From Streptomyces poriferorum (GTDB taxonomy: Bacteria; Actinomycetota; Actinomycetes; Streptomycetales; Streptomycetaceae), in contig NZ_JAELVH010000026.1 in the NCBI RefSeq assembly GCF_019399235.1, positions 1 through 38,880 on the forward strand: 38,880 nucleotides of DNA. The letters are read 5' to 3'. Position numbers and translations under genes: made by a program. Each line of letters opens with the position of its first letter. The first letter of the stretch is position 1. The notes beneath the pieces are model-generated. The model ran no database searches. It saw only the letters and a program-made list of their open reading frames with translations, and was not told the DNA's origin. Of the stretch, positions 31,461 through 38,880 are shown one piece after another.

Positions 31461-31859
31461 ATGCTGAGACTAGGAATCCCCGTCATCGGTGTCACGGACC
31501 TTCCCCGCGCAGTGGCCTTCTGGACCGCGGCGTTGAACCTGGTCGCCGCCGAGGAGCGGAAGAGCGAGACCTGGCGGACGCTCGTTCACCCCGACGGCTC
31601 CGCCCGAGCCCTTGGCCTGTTGCGCAGCGCTTCCCCGGTCGAGCCGCACCCCCGTCTCCACCTCGACCTCTTCACGGACACGGCCGAGGAACAACAGGTG
31701 GAGGTCCGGCGGCTGGTCGGTCTCGGCGCGCGAACCGTCGACTGGGACCACTACCCGCCCGACCCCGACTTCGTAGTGCTCGCCGATCCGGACGACAACA
31801 TCTTCTGCGTCGTGGACCTGAGTCACGCGTCGAGCGGTGGCGACAGGCCGACGGTCTGA
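31461..31859 (+). CDS. VOC-family protein
   Basis: A 132-aa vicinal-oxygen-chelate protein. It begins MLRLGIPVIGVTDLPRAVAFW, with the first beta-alpha unit, and ends FVVLADPDDNIFCVVDLS, where DPD-D-N replaces the more common DPDGN. TWRTLVHPDG and LHLDLFTDT resemble actinobacterial glyoxalase-like dioxygenase-superfamily members. The ATG at 31461 has no ribosome-binding site but a TAGGCT box seven bases upstream, suggesting leaderless translation; the upstream in-frame extension runs through microsatellite DNA and is not coding. It is convergent with the HxlR gene. Substrate unknown. Confidence 0.82.
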   Translation: MLRLGIPVIGVTDLPRAVAFWTAALNLVAAEERKSETWRTLVHPDGSARALGLLRSASPVEPHPRLHLDLFTDTAEEQQVEVRRLVGLGARTVDWDHYPPDPDFVVLADPDDNIFCVVDLSHASSGGDRPTV

Positions 31860-31890
31860 CCCGTCCGGCGCCATCCCGAGGGGGAGTCCC

Positions 31891-32271
31891 TCACGAAGCG
31901 GAGCTGCGCGCCGGGCCCCCGTACGACTCCCGCGCGTCCTCCAGTTCGGGCAGATGCTCCGCCGCCCACGCGCAACAGGCCGCCATCGGTGCGAGCAACG
32001 TCCGCCCGAGCGCGCTCAGTTCGTAGTCCACCCGGGGCGGGACGCCGTCGCCGACCGTACGGGTGAGGAGTCCGTCGCGCTCCATCGACCGCAGAGTCTC
32101 GGTCAGCACCTTCGGTGTGATGCCGCGCAGCGGGACCTCCAGTTCGGAGAAGCGGCGGGGGCCGTCCTCCAGGCACCTGATGATCTTCGCGGTCCACTTG
32201 CCGCCGAGTCGAAGCGGCGAGGTGGCGTGGGAACAGCCCGTGAACATTTCGGGATCAAGTGGTTGGCTCAC
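31891..32271 (-). CDS. HxlR-family winged-helix regulator
   Basis: A 126-aa MarR-like HxlR protein. It shows a Cys before the LGGKW motif (CSHATSPLRLGGKWTAKIIR), RRFSELEVPLRGITPKVLTETLR as recognition region, and YELSALGRTL as the wing. HxlR proteins are often dimeric redox or aldehyde/quinone sensors using such an N-terminal cysteine, here C13. GTG 32271 has GAGG directly adjacent and a TACGCT box (32279-32284, minus strand) seven bases upstream, so it may be leaderless. It is divergent from an NAD(P)-binding protein gene with an inverted repeat between them, the usual regulator/target arrangement of this family. Confidence 0.9.
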   Translation of the reverse strand: MSQPLDPEMFTGCSHATSPLRLGGKWTAKIIRCLEDGPRRFSELEVPLRGITPKVLTETLRSMERDGLLTRTVGDGVPPRVDYELSALGRTLLAPMAACCAWAAEHLPELEDARESYGGPARSSAS

Positions 32272-32285
32272 CCTCGTGAGCGTAC

Positions 32286-32326
32286 GTAACTATCGTTGCG
32301 GAAACCATGGGGTGCGGGGCTAGCGT
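32286..32326 (+). promoter_or_regulatory. HxlR-target promoter with embedded inverted repeat
   Basis: GTAAC (32286-32290), TATC, GTTGC (32295-32299) is an inverted repeat with one mismatch. It overlaps TTGCGG (32296-32301), a candidate -35, with TAGCGT (32321-32326) 19 bases on as -10. Binding here would block the NAD(P)-protein gene and the divergent HxlR promoter. Confidence 0.45.
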
Positions 32327-32372
32327 CCGCTGCATCGGCCGGCGGTCCGCAGGCCTTGGTGAGGGGAACCCC

Positions 32373-33020
32373 ATGAGCAGCAGAATCGTCGTTTTCGGAG
32401 CGGGCGGACGGGCCGGCAGGCGGGCGGTCGCGGAGGCTGTGGCGCGTGGGCACCAAGTGACCGCGGTGGTGCGGGATCCGGACAAGTACGGGGACCTGGG
32501 CGCCGGCGTGAGCGTGGTCGCCGGTGACGTCACCCGGGCGGACAGTGTCGCCGAGGTCGCGGCGGAGCACGACGCGGCGATCAGCGCCGCGGGCCGGCTG
32601 GACATGCCCTCGGACGAGTTCTACGTGAGCGTCGCCCACGCCCTGCTGGACGGCCTGGCCCGTGCGGGCGTGGGCCGGCTGGTCCTGATCGGGATCGGAA
32701 GCACGCTGGAGACCGCTCCCGGCGTTGCGGTCCATGACGCCCCAGGCTTCCCGGAGGAGGCGCGGGCCTTCTCGCTCGGCCACACCGCGGAACTCGACGT
32801 GCTCCGCGCCGCCGAGACGGACATCGACTGGCTGGTCGTCGCCCCGCCGCCCGTGATGCTGGACGACAAGGCCCCGCGCACCGGCCGGTACCGGACGGGC
32901 GGCGAGCAGGTGATGGCCGACGGCGCTCCGTCCTTCTCCTACGCGGACCTGGCGGTTGCCCTGATCGACGAGATCGAGACGCCGAAACACCACCGCTCGC
33001 TCACCGCGGTGGCGGGCTGA
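32373..33020 (+). CDS. NAD(P)-binding protein (NmrA/atypical SDR type)
   Basis: A 215-aa single-domain Rossmann protein. The dinucleotide motif is VFGAGGRAGRR (G-x-G-G-x-x-G type), followed by a VVRDPDKYGDLG loop that suggests NADPH preference. GDVTRADSV, LVLIGIGSTLE and DIDWLVVAPPP are typical of NmrA-like/atypical SDR quinone reductases or flavin reductases. GAGGGGA precedes the ATG at 32373. It is divergent from an HxlR regulator and very likely its target, as in many HxlR pairs responding to electrophiles. It is convergent with the hypothetical gene ending at 33033 (12-bp gap). Confidence 0.85.
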   Translation: MSSRIVVFGAGGRAGRRAVAEAVARGHQVTAVVRDPDKYGDLGAGVSVVAGDVTRADSVAEVAAEHDAAISAAGRLDMPSDEFYVSVAHALLDGLARAGVGRLVLIGIGSTLETAPGVAVHDAPGFPEEARAFSLGHTAELDVLRAAETDIDWLVVAPPPVMLDDKAPRTGRYRTGGEQVMADGAPSFSYADLAVALIDEIETPKHHRSLTAVAG

Positions 33021-33032
33021 CGACAGCCCTGG

Positions 33033-33557
33033 CTACGGAGCCTCCGGCGTGAACTCCTGGCCGAAGAGGTAGCCGCGCAGGCAGTAGTCGAAGCCCGACT
33101 CGTTGAAGAGGTCGGCGTCCTCGCGGCGGCAGTACTCCGCCAGGCCGTCGGCCACGTGCCAGCGCGTGCCGTCGTACCAGAAGACACCGCCCGCGTAGTG
33201 GATCGTCCGGCCCGTCGCGGGGTCCGTGAGGTTCAGCGACTCGTAGTTCTCGGGACGGTCGCGGACCAGGGCGACGAGGGAATCGGGGACGCCCTCGTAG
33301 AAGGACTCCTGGAGGGCGAAATCGTCCTCGGCGTACAGATTGAGATCCGACTCGTGGTCGAACGTCAGCAGCAGCGCGCGGCCGTCCTCCGCGAAGTACC
33401 AGACGGCGGACTGGCCGCCGCGGTCGTTCCACGCCAGGCGTTGTGCGCCTGGCACCGTCACCGGTTCGACCTCGGCGAGCTCGTCCATGACCGTCGCGCG
33501 GCGCCGTACTTCCGGGAGGGGAGTCGCCGCCAGGGCATCCCACGTCTTGCTGTTCAT
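33033..33557 (-). CDS. Hypothetical protein, aromatic-rich
   Basis: A 174-aa soluble protein I do not recognise. It begins MNSKTWDALAATPLPEVRRRATVMD and contains AVWYFAEDGRALLLTFDHES and GGVFWYDGTRWHVADGL, ending GYLFGQEFTPEAP. The acidic, Trp/Tyr-rich composition and beta-rich pattern recall immunity or SMI1/KNR4-like proteins, but I cannot support an assignment. ATG 33557 has no Shine-Dalgarno; a TACGCT box lies six bases upstream (33564-33569, minus strand), suggesting a leaderless message. No adjacent toxin gene is visible. Confidence 0.7.
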   Translation of the reverse strand: MNSKTWDALAATPLPEVRRRATVMDELAEVEPVTVPGAQRLAWNDRGGQSAVWYFAEDGRALLLTFDHESDLNLYAEDDFALQESFYEGVPDSLVALVRDRPENYESLNLTDPATGRTIHYAGGVFWYDGTRWHVADGLAEYCRREDADLFNESGFDYCLRGYLFGQEFTPEAP

Positions 33558-33777
33558 GCCCGCAGCGTAACCACCGCCTCTGACAAGCCTGATACGAACG
33601 TCCTCGGTGCCTTCTCCGTCGCCTCTTCCGGTCAGCGGGATGGTTCCGGAGACGATGCCTCGTCCGCCGGGTACGTCACCGCGCATGACGGCCGGCTGAC
33701 CGGCGCTGCGGGTCCGGCGGACGTCCTCTTCCCGCGCGGCCCCCGCGATGTCAGCCCCGCCCGGTACCGTCTCGACC

Positions 33778-36120
33778 ATGTCCACCAGGTCATCCACGAC
33801 GTCCCCCGCGACATCGTCCACGCCGAACATGGCCGTCCTGGAAGGCGTACTCGAGCGCATCACGTACGCCAACGAGGAGAACGGGTACACGGTCGCGCGC
33901 GTCGACACCGGCCGGGGGAGCAACGACCTGCTCACCGTCGTCGGGTCGCTGCTCGGGGCCCAGCCCGGTGAGTCGTTGCGGATGGAGGGGCGCTGGAGTT
34001 CGCACTCGCAGTACGGCAAGCAGTTCACGGTCGAGAACTACACGACGATCCTCCCCGCCACGATCCAGGGCATCCGCCGCTACCTCGGCTCCGGGCTGAT
34101 CAAGGGCATCGGGCCGGTGATGGCGGACCGGATCACCACCCATTTCGGCGTGGACACCCTGGACATCATCGAGCAGCAGCCGAAGCGCCTGGTCGAGGTG
34201 CCCGGGCTCGGGCCGAAGCGGACGAAGATGATCGCCGCCGCGTGGGAGGAGCAGAAGGCGATCAAGGAGGTCATGGTCTTCCTCCAGAGCGTCGGCGTCT
34301 CGACCTCCATCGCCGTCCGTATCTACAAGAAGTACGAGGACGCCTCGATCTCCGTCGTGAAGAACCAGCCCTACCGGCTGGCCGCCGACGTTTGGGGCAT
34401 CGGCTTCCTGACCGCGGACCGGATCGCTCAGGCCGTCGGCATTCCGCACGACAGCCCGGAGCGCGTCAAGGCCGGGCTGCAGTACGCGCTGTCGCAGTCC
34501 AGCGACCAGGGGCACTGCTTCCTGCCCGAGGAGCGGCTCATCGCGGACGCGGTCAAGCTCCTCCAGGTCGACACCGGGCTCGTCATCGAGTGCCTGGCCG
34601 AGCTCGCCGCGGAGCCGGAGGGCGTCGTACGGGAGAAGGTGCCGTCGCCCGAGGGCGGTGAGCCGATCACGGCCGTCTATCTGGTGCCCTTCCACCGGGC
34701 CGAGATCGCCCTGGCCGCCCAGGTGCGACGGCTGCTGCGTACGCCGGAGGAGCGGATGCCGGCCTTCGGTGACGTGGACTGGGACGCGGCGCTGAAGTGG
34801 CTCGCGGGGCGTACGGGGGCGACGCTCGCGCCCGAGCAGGAGGCCGCCGTACGGCTCGCGCTCAGCCGGAAGGTGGCCGTGCTGACCGGGGGGCCGGGCT
34901 GCGGCAAGTCGTTCACCGTCCGGTCGATCGTGGAGCTGGCCCGCGCGAAGAAGGCGAAGGTGGTGCTGGCGGCGCCCACGGGGCGGGCGGCCAAGCGGCT
35001 CTCCGAGCTGACGGGTGCCGAGGCCTCCACCGTGCACCGGCTGCTGGAGCTCAAGCCGGGCGGGGACGCGGCGTACGACCGGGACCGTCCCCTCGACGCC
35101 GACCTCGTCGTCGTCGACGAGGCCTCCATGCTCGACCTGCTGCTCGCCAACAAGCTGGTCAAGGCCGTGGCGCCCGGCGCCCATCTGCTGCTGGTCGGCG
35201 ATGTGGACCAGCTGCCCTCGGTCGGTGCGGGGGAGGTGCTGCGGGATCTGCTCGCCGACGGCAGCCCCGTCCCGGCGGTCCGGCTGACGACCATCTTCCG
35301 CCAGGCCCAGAAGTCCGGCGTCGTCACCAACGCCCACCGCATCAACTCCGGCGTACCGCCCCTCACCCAGGGGCTCAGCGACTTCTTCCTCTTCGTGGAG
35401 GACGAGACGGAGGACGCCGGGGTGCTGGCCGTGGACGTCGCGGCCCGCCGGATTCCGGCCAAGTTCGGGCTGAACCCGCGCCGGGACGTGCAGGTGCTCG
35501 CCCCGATGCACCGCGGTCCCGCCGGAGCCGGTCATCTCAACGGGCTGCTCCAGCAGGCCATCACCCCGGGCCGCCCCGATCTGCCCGAGAAGCGGTTCGG
35601 CGGCCGGGTGTTCCGCGTCGGCGACAAGGTCACCCAGATCCGCAACAACTACGACAAGGGGGAGAACGGTGTCTTCAACGGCACCGTCGGTGTCGTCACC
35701 GCCCTCGACCTGGACGAACAGAAGCTGAGCGTGCTGACGGACGAGGACGAGGAGATCAGCTACGACTTCGACGAGCTCGACGAGCTGTCCCACGCGTACG
35801 CCATGACGATCCATCGCTCCCAGGGCAGCGAGTACCCGGCCGTCGTCATCCCCGTGACGAAGAGCGCCTGGATGATGCTCCAGCGGAACCTGCTGTACAC
35901 CGCCGTGACGAGGGCGAAGAAGCTCGTCGTGCTGGTCGGCTCCCGGCAGGCGATCGGCCAGGCGGTCCGCACGGTTTCCGCAGGCAGACGCTGTACGGCG
36001 CTGGATCACCGGCTGCGTGGGGGCGCGGAAGGAGGATCCTCCGAAAAAATGATCGATCAAATCGGTGGGAAACATCACGGAGGTCTTCCGCAACCGCAGT
36101 CAAGGGGGCAGGATGAATAA
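33778..36120 (+). CDS. recD2: RecD2-type ATP-dependent 5'-3' DNA helicase
   Basis: A 780-aa SF1B helicase. An N-terminal OB-like region (MAVLEGVLERITYANEENGY) and tandem helix-hairpin-helix segments (around 90-230) precede the motor. Helicase motifs are all present: Walker A GGPGCGKS (371-378), DEAS (447-450), GDVDQLPSVGAGE, TTIFRQ, TIHRSQGSEYPAV and NLLYTAVTRAKKLV. It works in repair and replication-fork maintenance, independent of RecBC. The start at 33778 is marked by TACCGT seven bases upstream and no ribosome-binding site (leaderless); ATG 33829 is where family conservation begins. After the usual end (RRCTALDHRL) there is an unusual polar tail of about 34 residues. It lies just upstream of citrate synthase, on the same strand. 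Confidence 0.93.
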   Translation: MSTRSSTTSPATSSTPNMAVLEGVLERITYANEENGYTVARVDTGRGSNDLLTVVGSLLGAQPGESLRMEGRWSSHSQYGKQFTVENYTTILPATIQGIRRYLGSGLIKGIGPVMADRITTHFGVDTLDIIEQQPKRLVEVPGLGPKRTKMIAAAWEEQKAIKEVMVFLQSVGVSTSIAVRIYKKYEDASISVVKNQPYRLAADVWGIGFLTADRIAQAVGIPHDSPERVKAGLQYALSQSSDQGHCFLPEERLIADAVKLLQVDTGLVIECLAELAAEPEGVVREKVPSPEGGEPITAVYLVPFHRAEIALAAQVRRLLRTPEERMPAFGDVDWDAALKWLAGRTGATLAPEQEAAVRLALSRKVAVLTGGPGCGKSFTVRSIVELARAKKAKVVLAAPTGRAAKRLSELTGAEASTVHRLLELKPGGDAAYDRDRPLDADLVVVDEASMLDLLLANKLVKAVAPGAHLLLVGDVDQLPSVGAGEVLRDLLADGSPVPAVRLTTIFRQAQKSGVVTNAHRINSGVPPLTQGLSDFFLFVEDETEDAGVLAVDVAARRIPAKFGLNPRRDVQVLAPMHRGPAGAGHLNGLLQQAITPGRPDLPEKRFGGRVFRVGDKVTQIRNNYDKGENGVFNGTVGVVTALDLDEQKLSVLTDEDEEISYDFDELDELSHAYAMTIHRSQGSEYPAVVIPVTKSAWMMLQRNLLYTAVTRAKKLVVLVGSRQAIGQAVRTVSAGRRCTALDHRLRGGAEGGSSEKMIDQIGGKHHGGLPQPQSRGQDE

Positions 36121-36123
36121 GTT

Positions 36124-36142
36124 CGCGGCACTCAGTGCCGCG
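36124..36142 (+). terminator. Compact hairpin after recD2
   Basis: CGCGGCACT (36124-36132), one base, AGTGCCGCG (36134-36142), beginning 4 bp past the recD2 stop. It could be a terminator or an operator in the citrate synthase leader. No U-tract follows. Confidence 0.5.
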
Positions 36143-36249
36143 AGTAGGTCCAATGGACGACCCCGAGTGCACTCTCCTGAGCCAAATGGGGGAGGGTGGA
36201 GACAGTCAGGGAACCTCGAAGAAGAGGCACTACGTCGGTGAGGGATGAC

Positions 36250-37548
36250 GTGAGCGAGCACACCAGCAACGCTGTAGTACTGCGGTACGGCGATGACGAG
36301 TACACCTACCCGGTGATCGACAGCACCGTCGGCGACAAGGGCTTCGACATCGGGAAGCTCCGGGCGAACACCGGTCTGGTGACGCTGGACAGCGGATACG
36401 GCAACACCGCTGCCTATAAATCGGCCATCACCTACCTTGACGGCGAGCAGGGCATCCTGCGGTACCGCGGCTACCCCATCGAGCAGCTCGCCGAGCAGTC
36501 GACGTTCCTTGAGGTCGCGTACACGCTCATCAACGGTGAGCTCCCGAAGGTCGACGAGCTGTCGGGCTTCAAGGACGAGATCACCCAGCACACGCTGCTG
36601 CACGAGGACGTCAAGCGGTTCTTCGACGGCTTCCCGCGCGACGCCCACCCGATGGCGATGCTGTCCTCGGTCGTCAGCGCGCTGTCCACCTTCTACCAGG
36701 ACAGCCACAACCCGTTCGACGAGGAGCAGCGTCACCTCTCGACGATCCGGCTGCTGGCCAAGCTGCCGACCATCGCGGCGTACGCGTACAAGAAGTCGAT
36801 CGGTCACCCGTTCGTCTACCCGCGCAACGACCTCGGCTACGTCGAGAACTTCCTGCGCATGACCTTCTCGGTCCCCGCCCAGGAGTACGTGCCGGACCCG
36901 GTCGTCGTCTCGGCGCTGGAGAAGCTGCTCATCCTGCACGCGGACCACGAGCAGAACTGTTCGACCTCCACCGTGCGTCTGGTCGGCTCCTCGCAGGCGA
37001 ACATGTTCGCCTCGATCTCGGCCGGCATCTCCGCGCTGTGGGGTCCCCTGCACGGTGGCGCCAACCAGTCGGTGCTGGAGATGCTCGAGGGCATCCAGGC
37101 CAACGGCGGCGACGTCGACAGCTTCATCCAGAAGGTGAAGAACAAGGAGGACGGCGTCCGCCTGATGGGCTTCGGCCACCGGGTGTACAAGTCCTTCGAC
37201 CCGCGCGCCAAGATTATTAAGGCCGCCGCCCACGACGTGCTGTCCTCGCTCGGCAAGTCCGACGAGCTGCTCGACATCGCGCTCAAGCTGGAGGAGCACG
37301 CGCTCTCCGACGAGTACTTCGTCTCGCGCAACCTCTACCCCAACGTGGACTTCTACACCGGTCTGATCTACCGGGCCATGGGCTTCCCGAGCGAGATGTT
37401 CACCGTGCTCTTCGCGATCGGCCGCCTTCCGGGCTGGATCGCCCAGTGGCACGAGATGATCAAGGAGCCGGGTTCCCGTATCGGCCGCCCGCGCCAGATC
37501 TACACCGGCGAGGTCCTGCGCGACTTCGTCCCGGTCGAGGGTCGCTGA
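36250..37548 (+). CDS. citA: Citrate synthase
   Basis: A 432-aa type II (hexameric) citrate synthase, condensing acetyl-CoA and oxaloacetate in the TCA cycle. The N-terminal beta domain begins VVLRYGDDEYTYPVIDSTVG. GILRYRGYPIEQLAE, HADHEQNCSTSTVRLVGS, GPLHGGANQSVLEML (catalytic His), MGFGHRVYKSFDPRA (second catalytic His) and the late Asp region (FYTGLIYRAMG) are all intact. The GTG at 36250 was chosen because GAGGG lies 5-6 bases upstream and the N-terminus then matches the Streptomyces enzyme; GTG 36238 is four codons earlier. It is monocistronic with its own leader after recD2. Confidence 0.97.
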   Translation: MSEHTSNAVVLRYGDDEYTYPVIDSTVGDKGFDIGKLRANTGLVTLDSGYGNTAAYKSAITYLDGEQGILRYRGYPIEQLAEQSTFLEVAYTLINGELPKVDELSGFKDEITQHTLLHEDVKRFFDGFPRDAHPMAMLSSVVSALSTFYQDSHNPFDEEQRHLSTIRLLAKLPTIAAYAYKKSIGHPFVYPRNDLGYVENFLRMTFSVPAQEYVPDPVVVSALEKLLILHADHEQNCSTSTVRLVGSSQANMFASISAGISALWGPLHGGANQSVLEMLEGIQANGGDVDSFIQKVKNKEDGVRLMGFGHRVYKSFDPRAKIIKAAAHDVLSSLGKSDELLDIALKLEEHALSDEYFVSRNLYPNVDFYTGLIYRAMGFPSEMFTVLFAIGRLPGWIAQWHEMIKEPGSRIGRPRQIYTGEVLRDFVPVEGR

Positions 37549-37572
37549 CCTCCGGACCACCCCCGCACCACC

Positions 37573-37589
37573 CCGGCCCCGTTGGCCGG
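37573..37589 (+). terminator. Terminator of citA
   Basis: CCGGCC (37573-37578), loop CCGTT, GGCCGG (37584-37589), then TTGCCTT, 25 bp past the stop codon. Confidence 0.7.
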
Positions 37590-38116
37590 TTGCCTTCGCC
37601 CCGACTGCCGCGCTTTCGCACAGAGCGCGGTGTCCGGGGCGATTTGCTTGCCCGGGCATGACTGCGGGGAGGGCTTGGCCGTGAGCGTCCCGCGCGCTGG
37701 TCGGCAGGGCGGGAGCGCTCCCGCCGTAAAGCGAGAAGCGCCCCGCCGTCGATCCCCCCACGGGCCGACAACGAGGCGCTTCCCATTTCCCGGAGCGGAT
37801 TCCCCCCACGGGATCCGGCCGGGCGTTCAGTGGGAGCCGAAGCTCCTGGGTTCCTCGGTACTGCTGGGTCGTACTGGTCCTGCGCTTTTCCTCGTACCGC
37901 CTGCGCGTGCCGCCTGCGGTCTGCCGGGGTACGTACGGACGGGAGGGCCGCTCAAAGCTCCCCGGTGCACGTGCCCCGGCCAACGCTTGCCCGGAGCGTC
38001 CCCCAAGACCCTCCGACGGACGTCCCCCAAGACGTCCTTGGCGTCGCTCTCTTAGACTCGCGAACCCACCGAATGGTTACCCCTAAACCGGTGTGATCTA
38101 AGTCTCTTTGTGGAAA
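37590..38116. other. Intergenic region with several hairpins, no gene seen
   Basis: This gap between citA and the P-type ATPase gene has no convincing coding frame. It holds a perfect 18-bp palindrome (37708-37725, GGCGGGAGC/GCTCCCGCC) and arms GAAGCGCC (37735-37742) with GGCGCTTC (37775-37782). A 13-bp direct repeat CGTCCCCCAAGAC occurs about 37998 and 38022, and a hairpin GGACGTC-CCCCAA-GACGTCC lies at 38018-38037. It may encode a small structured RNA, but there is no clear promoter. Confidence 0.5.
38067..38093 (-). terminator. Likely terminator of the P-type ATPase gene
   Basis: CACC-GGTT and AACC-GGTG arms (38067-38078 and 38086-38093) with a four-base bulge, 24 bp past the minus-strand stop, in an AT-richer stretch. 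Confidence 0.45.
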
Positions 38117-38880
38117 TTACGTGAAGGACCGCAGGCGCAGGCTGTTCGTCACGACGAAGACCGAGGAGAAGGCCATCGCCGCTCCCGCAATCATAGGGTT
38201 GAGCAGGCCAAATGCCGCAAGGGGTAGAGCAGCAACGTTGTAGCCGAATGCCCAGAAAAGGTTGCCCCTGATGGTGGCCAGGGTACGGCGGGAGAGCCGG
38301 ATGGCATCGGCTGCCACCTTGAGATCTCCACGAACGAGCGTCAGATCGCTCGCCTCGATCGCGGCGTCCGTACCCGTGCCCATCGCCAGACCGAGGTCCG
38401 CGGTGGCCAGTGCCGCGGCGTCGTTGACCCCGTCACCGACCATGGCGACCGAACGCCCATCGGCCTGGAGGCGCTCGATGACGTGCGCTTTCTCCTCGGG
38501 AAGCACCTCGGCACGGACCTCGTCGATCCCGACGGCGCGGGCCACGGATTCTGCGACCGCCCGGTTGTCGCCGGTCAGCAGGATCGGTGTCAGGCCGAGC
38601 GCGCGGAGGTCGGCGACTGCCTCCGCGCTGGTCTCCTTGACCGCGTCGGCGACTTCGACGGCACCGCGTGCCTCGCCGTCCCAGGCGACCGCGATCGCGG
38701 TACGGCCCTGAGCGGCTGCCTCGGTCATCGCGGCCGCCAGTGCGTCGGGCAGGGCGATTCCGGCGTCGGCGAGCAGCCGGGGTCGGCCGACGAGGACCGC
38801 GTGGCCCTCGACGATGCCCTGGACGCCGAGTCCGGGGATGTTGGTGAAGTCCTCGGGGGTGGGGAGTGCGGTGCCGGTGC
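38117..38880 (-). CDS. copA: Heavy-metal (copper-type) P1B ATPase, C-terminal part, truncated by the window
   Basis: The frame stays open to the window edge, so only the last 254 residues or so are seen. Reading from the edge it shows the nucleotide-binding domain end (FTNIPGLGVQGIVEGHAVLVG, the His-Pro-containing N-domain's G-x-G region). Next come LLTGDN, the hinge MVGDGVNDAAALATADLGLAMG, and two C-terminal transmembrane helices carrying YNVAALPLAAFGLLNP and AMAFSSVFVVTNSLRLR. The Y-N pair and the M-x-x-S-S pair are the copper-site residues of CopA-type pumps. It would export Cu(I) across the membrane. The phosphorylated DKTG lies beyond the window. No regulator or chaperone gene is visible on this side. 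Confidence 0.9.
   Translation of the reverse strand, partial: TGTALPTPEDFTNIPGLGVQGIVEGHAVLVGRPRLLADAGIALPDALAAAMTEAAAQGRTAIAVAWDGEARGAVEVADAVKETSAEAVADLRALGLTPILLTGDNRAVAESVARAVGIDEVRAEVLPEEKAHVIERLQADGRSVAMVGDGVNDAAALATADLGLAMGTGTDAAIEASDLTLVRGDLKVAADAIRLSRRTLATIRGNLFWAFGYNVAALPLAAFGLLNPMIAGAAMAFSSVFVVTNSLRLRSFT

Overview
The window is chromosomal DNA from a high-GC actinomycete, almost certainly Streptomyces or a close relative. The signs are very high GC with strong G/C bias at third codon positions, frequent GTG starts, 4-bp GTGA/ATGA stop-start overlaps, a citrate synthase of the Streptomyces type, a SpoIIE-like phosphatase with PAS/GAF/HATPase modules, a spore-associated-protein-like secreted protein and Tat/Sec-exported hydrolases. 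I see no rRNA, tRNA, CRISPR array, insertion sequence or phage gene.

Layout. (1) 195-2866: a ureohydrolase translationally coupled to a thiamine-diphosphate decarboxylase, best read as a guanidino-compound (2-ketoarginine/4-guanidinobutyrate) catabolic pair. (2) 2927-4517: a small protein resembling the C-terminal part of Cas8c/Csd1, and a secreted class-A-like serine hydrolase. (3) 4895-8878: a purine cassette of IPNS-family Fe(II) oxygenase, 8-oxoguanine-deaminase-like amidohydrolase and NCS2 purine permease, behind a long structured leader. (4) 9072-12809: a single-chain 'heterodimeric' ABC exporter with one degenerate ATP site. (5) 12868-15534: small secreted proteins and an exported S37-type tripeptidyl aminopeptidase. 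(6) 15553-17874: a PAS-GAF-SpoIIE-HATPase protein whose phosphatase domain has lost its metal-binding acidic motifs while its kinase domain looks intact. (7) 18163-20013: a Tat-exported GH3 N-acetylhexosaminidase.

(8) 20143-24266: two divergent regulator/target pairs with conspicuous operators: LysR/EamA with five 14-bp tandem repeats, and WYL/VOC with a perfect 25-bp palindrome. (9) 24311-29727: a LacI-controlled catabolic cluster (two TIM-barrel isomerases/epimerases, a Gfo/Idh/MocA dehydrogenase and a DUF993 aldolase-like protein) with a textbook LacI operator just after the predicted start site. (10) 29968-33557: a winged-helix/zinc-ribbon protein, a VOC protein, an HxlR/NAD(P)-binding divergent pair and a hypothetical protein, several with apparently leaderless starts. 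(11) 33778-37548: housekeeping RecD2 helicase and citrate synthase. (12) 38117-38880: the 3' part of a copper-type P1B ATPase running off the window.

The strongest leads for undescribed biology are the concerted loss of catalytic residues in the SpoIIE-like protein, the purine cassette whose oxygenase has no assigned substrate, the LacI/Gfo/DUF993 pathway with unknown substrate, the ureohydrolase-ThDP pair, and the two operator architectures. Non-coding oddities include a 37-bp triplet repeat grown from a terminator arm, a 109-bp tandem duplication of a gene's 3' end, and a 7-bp microsatellite.
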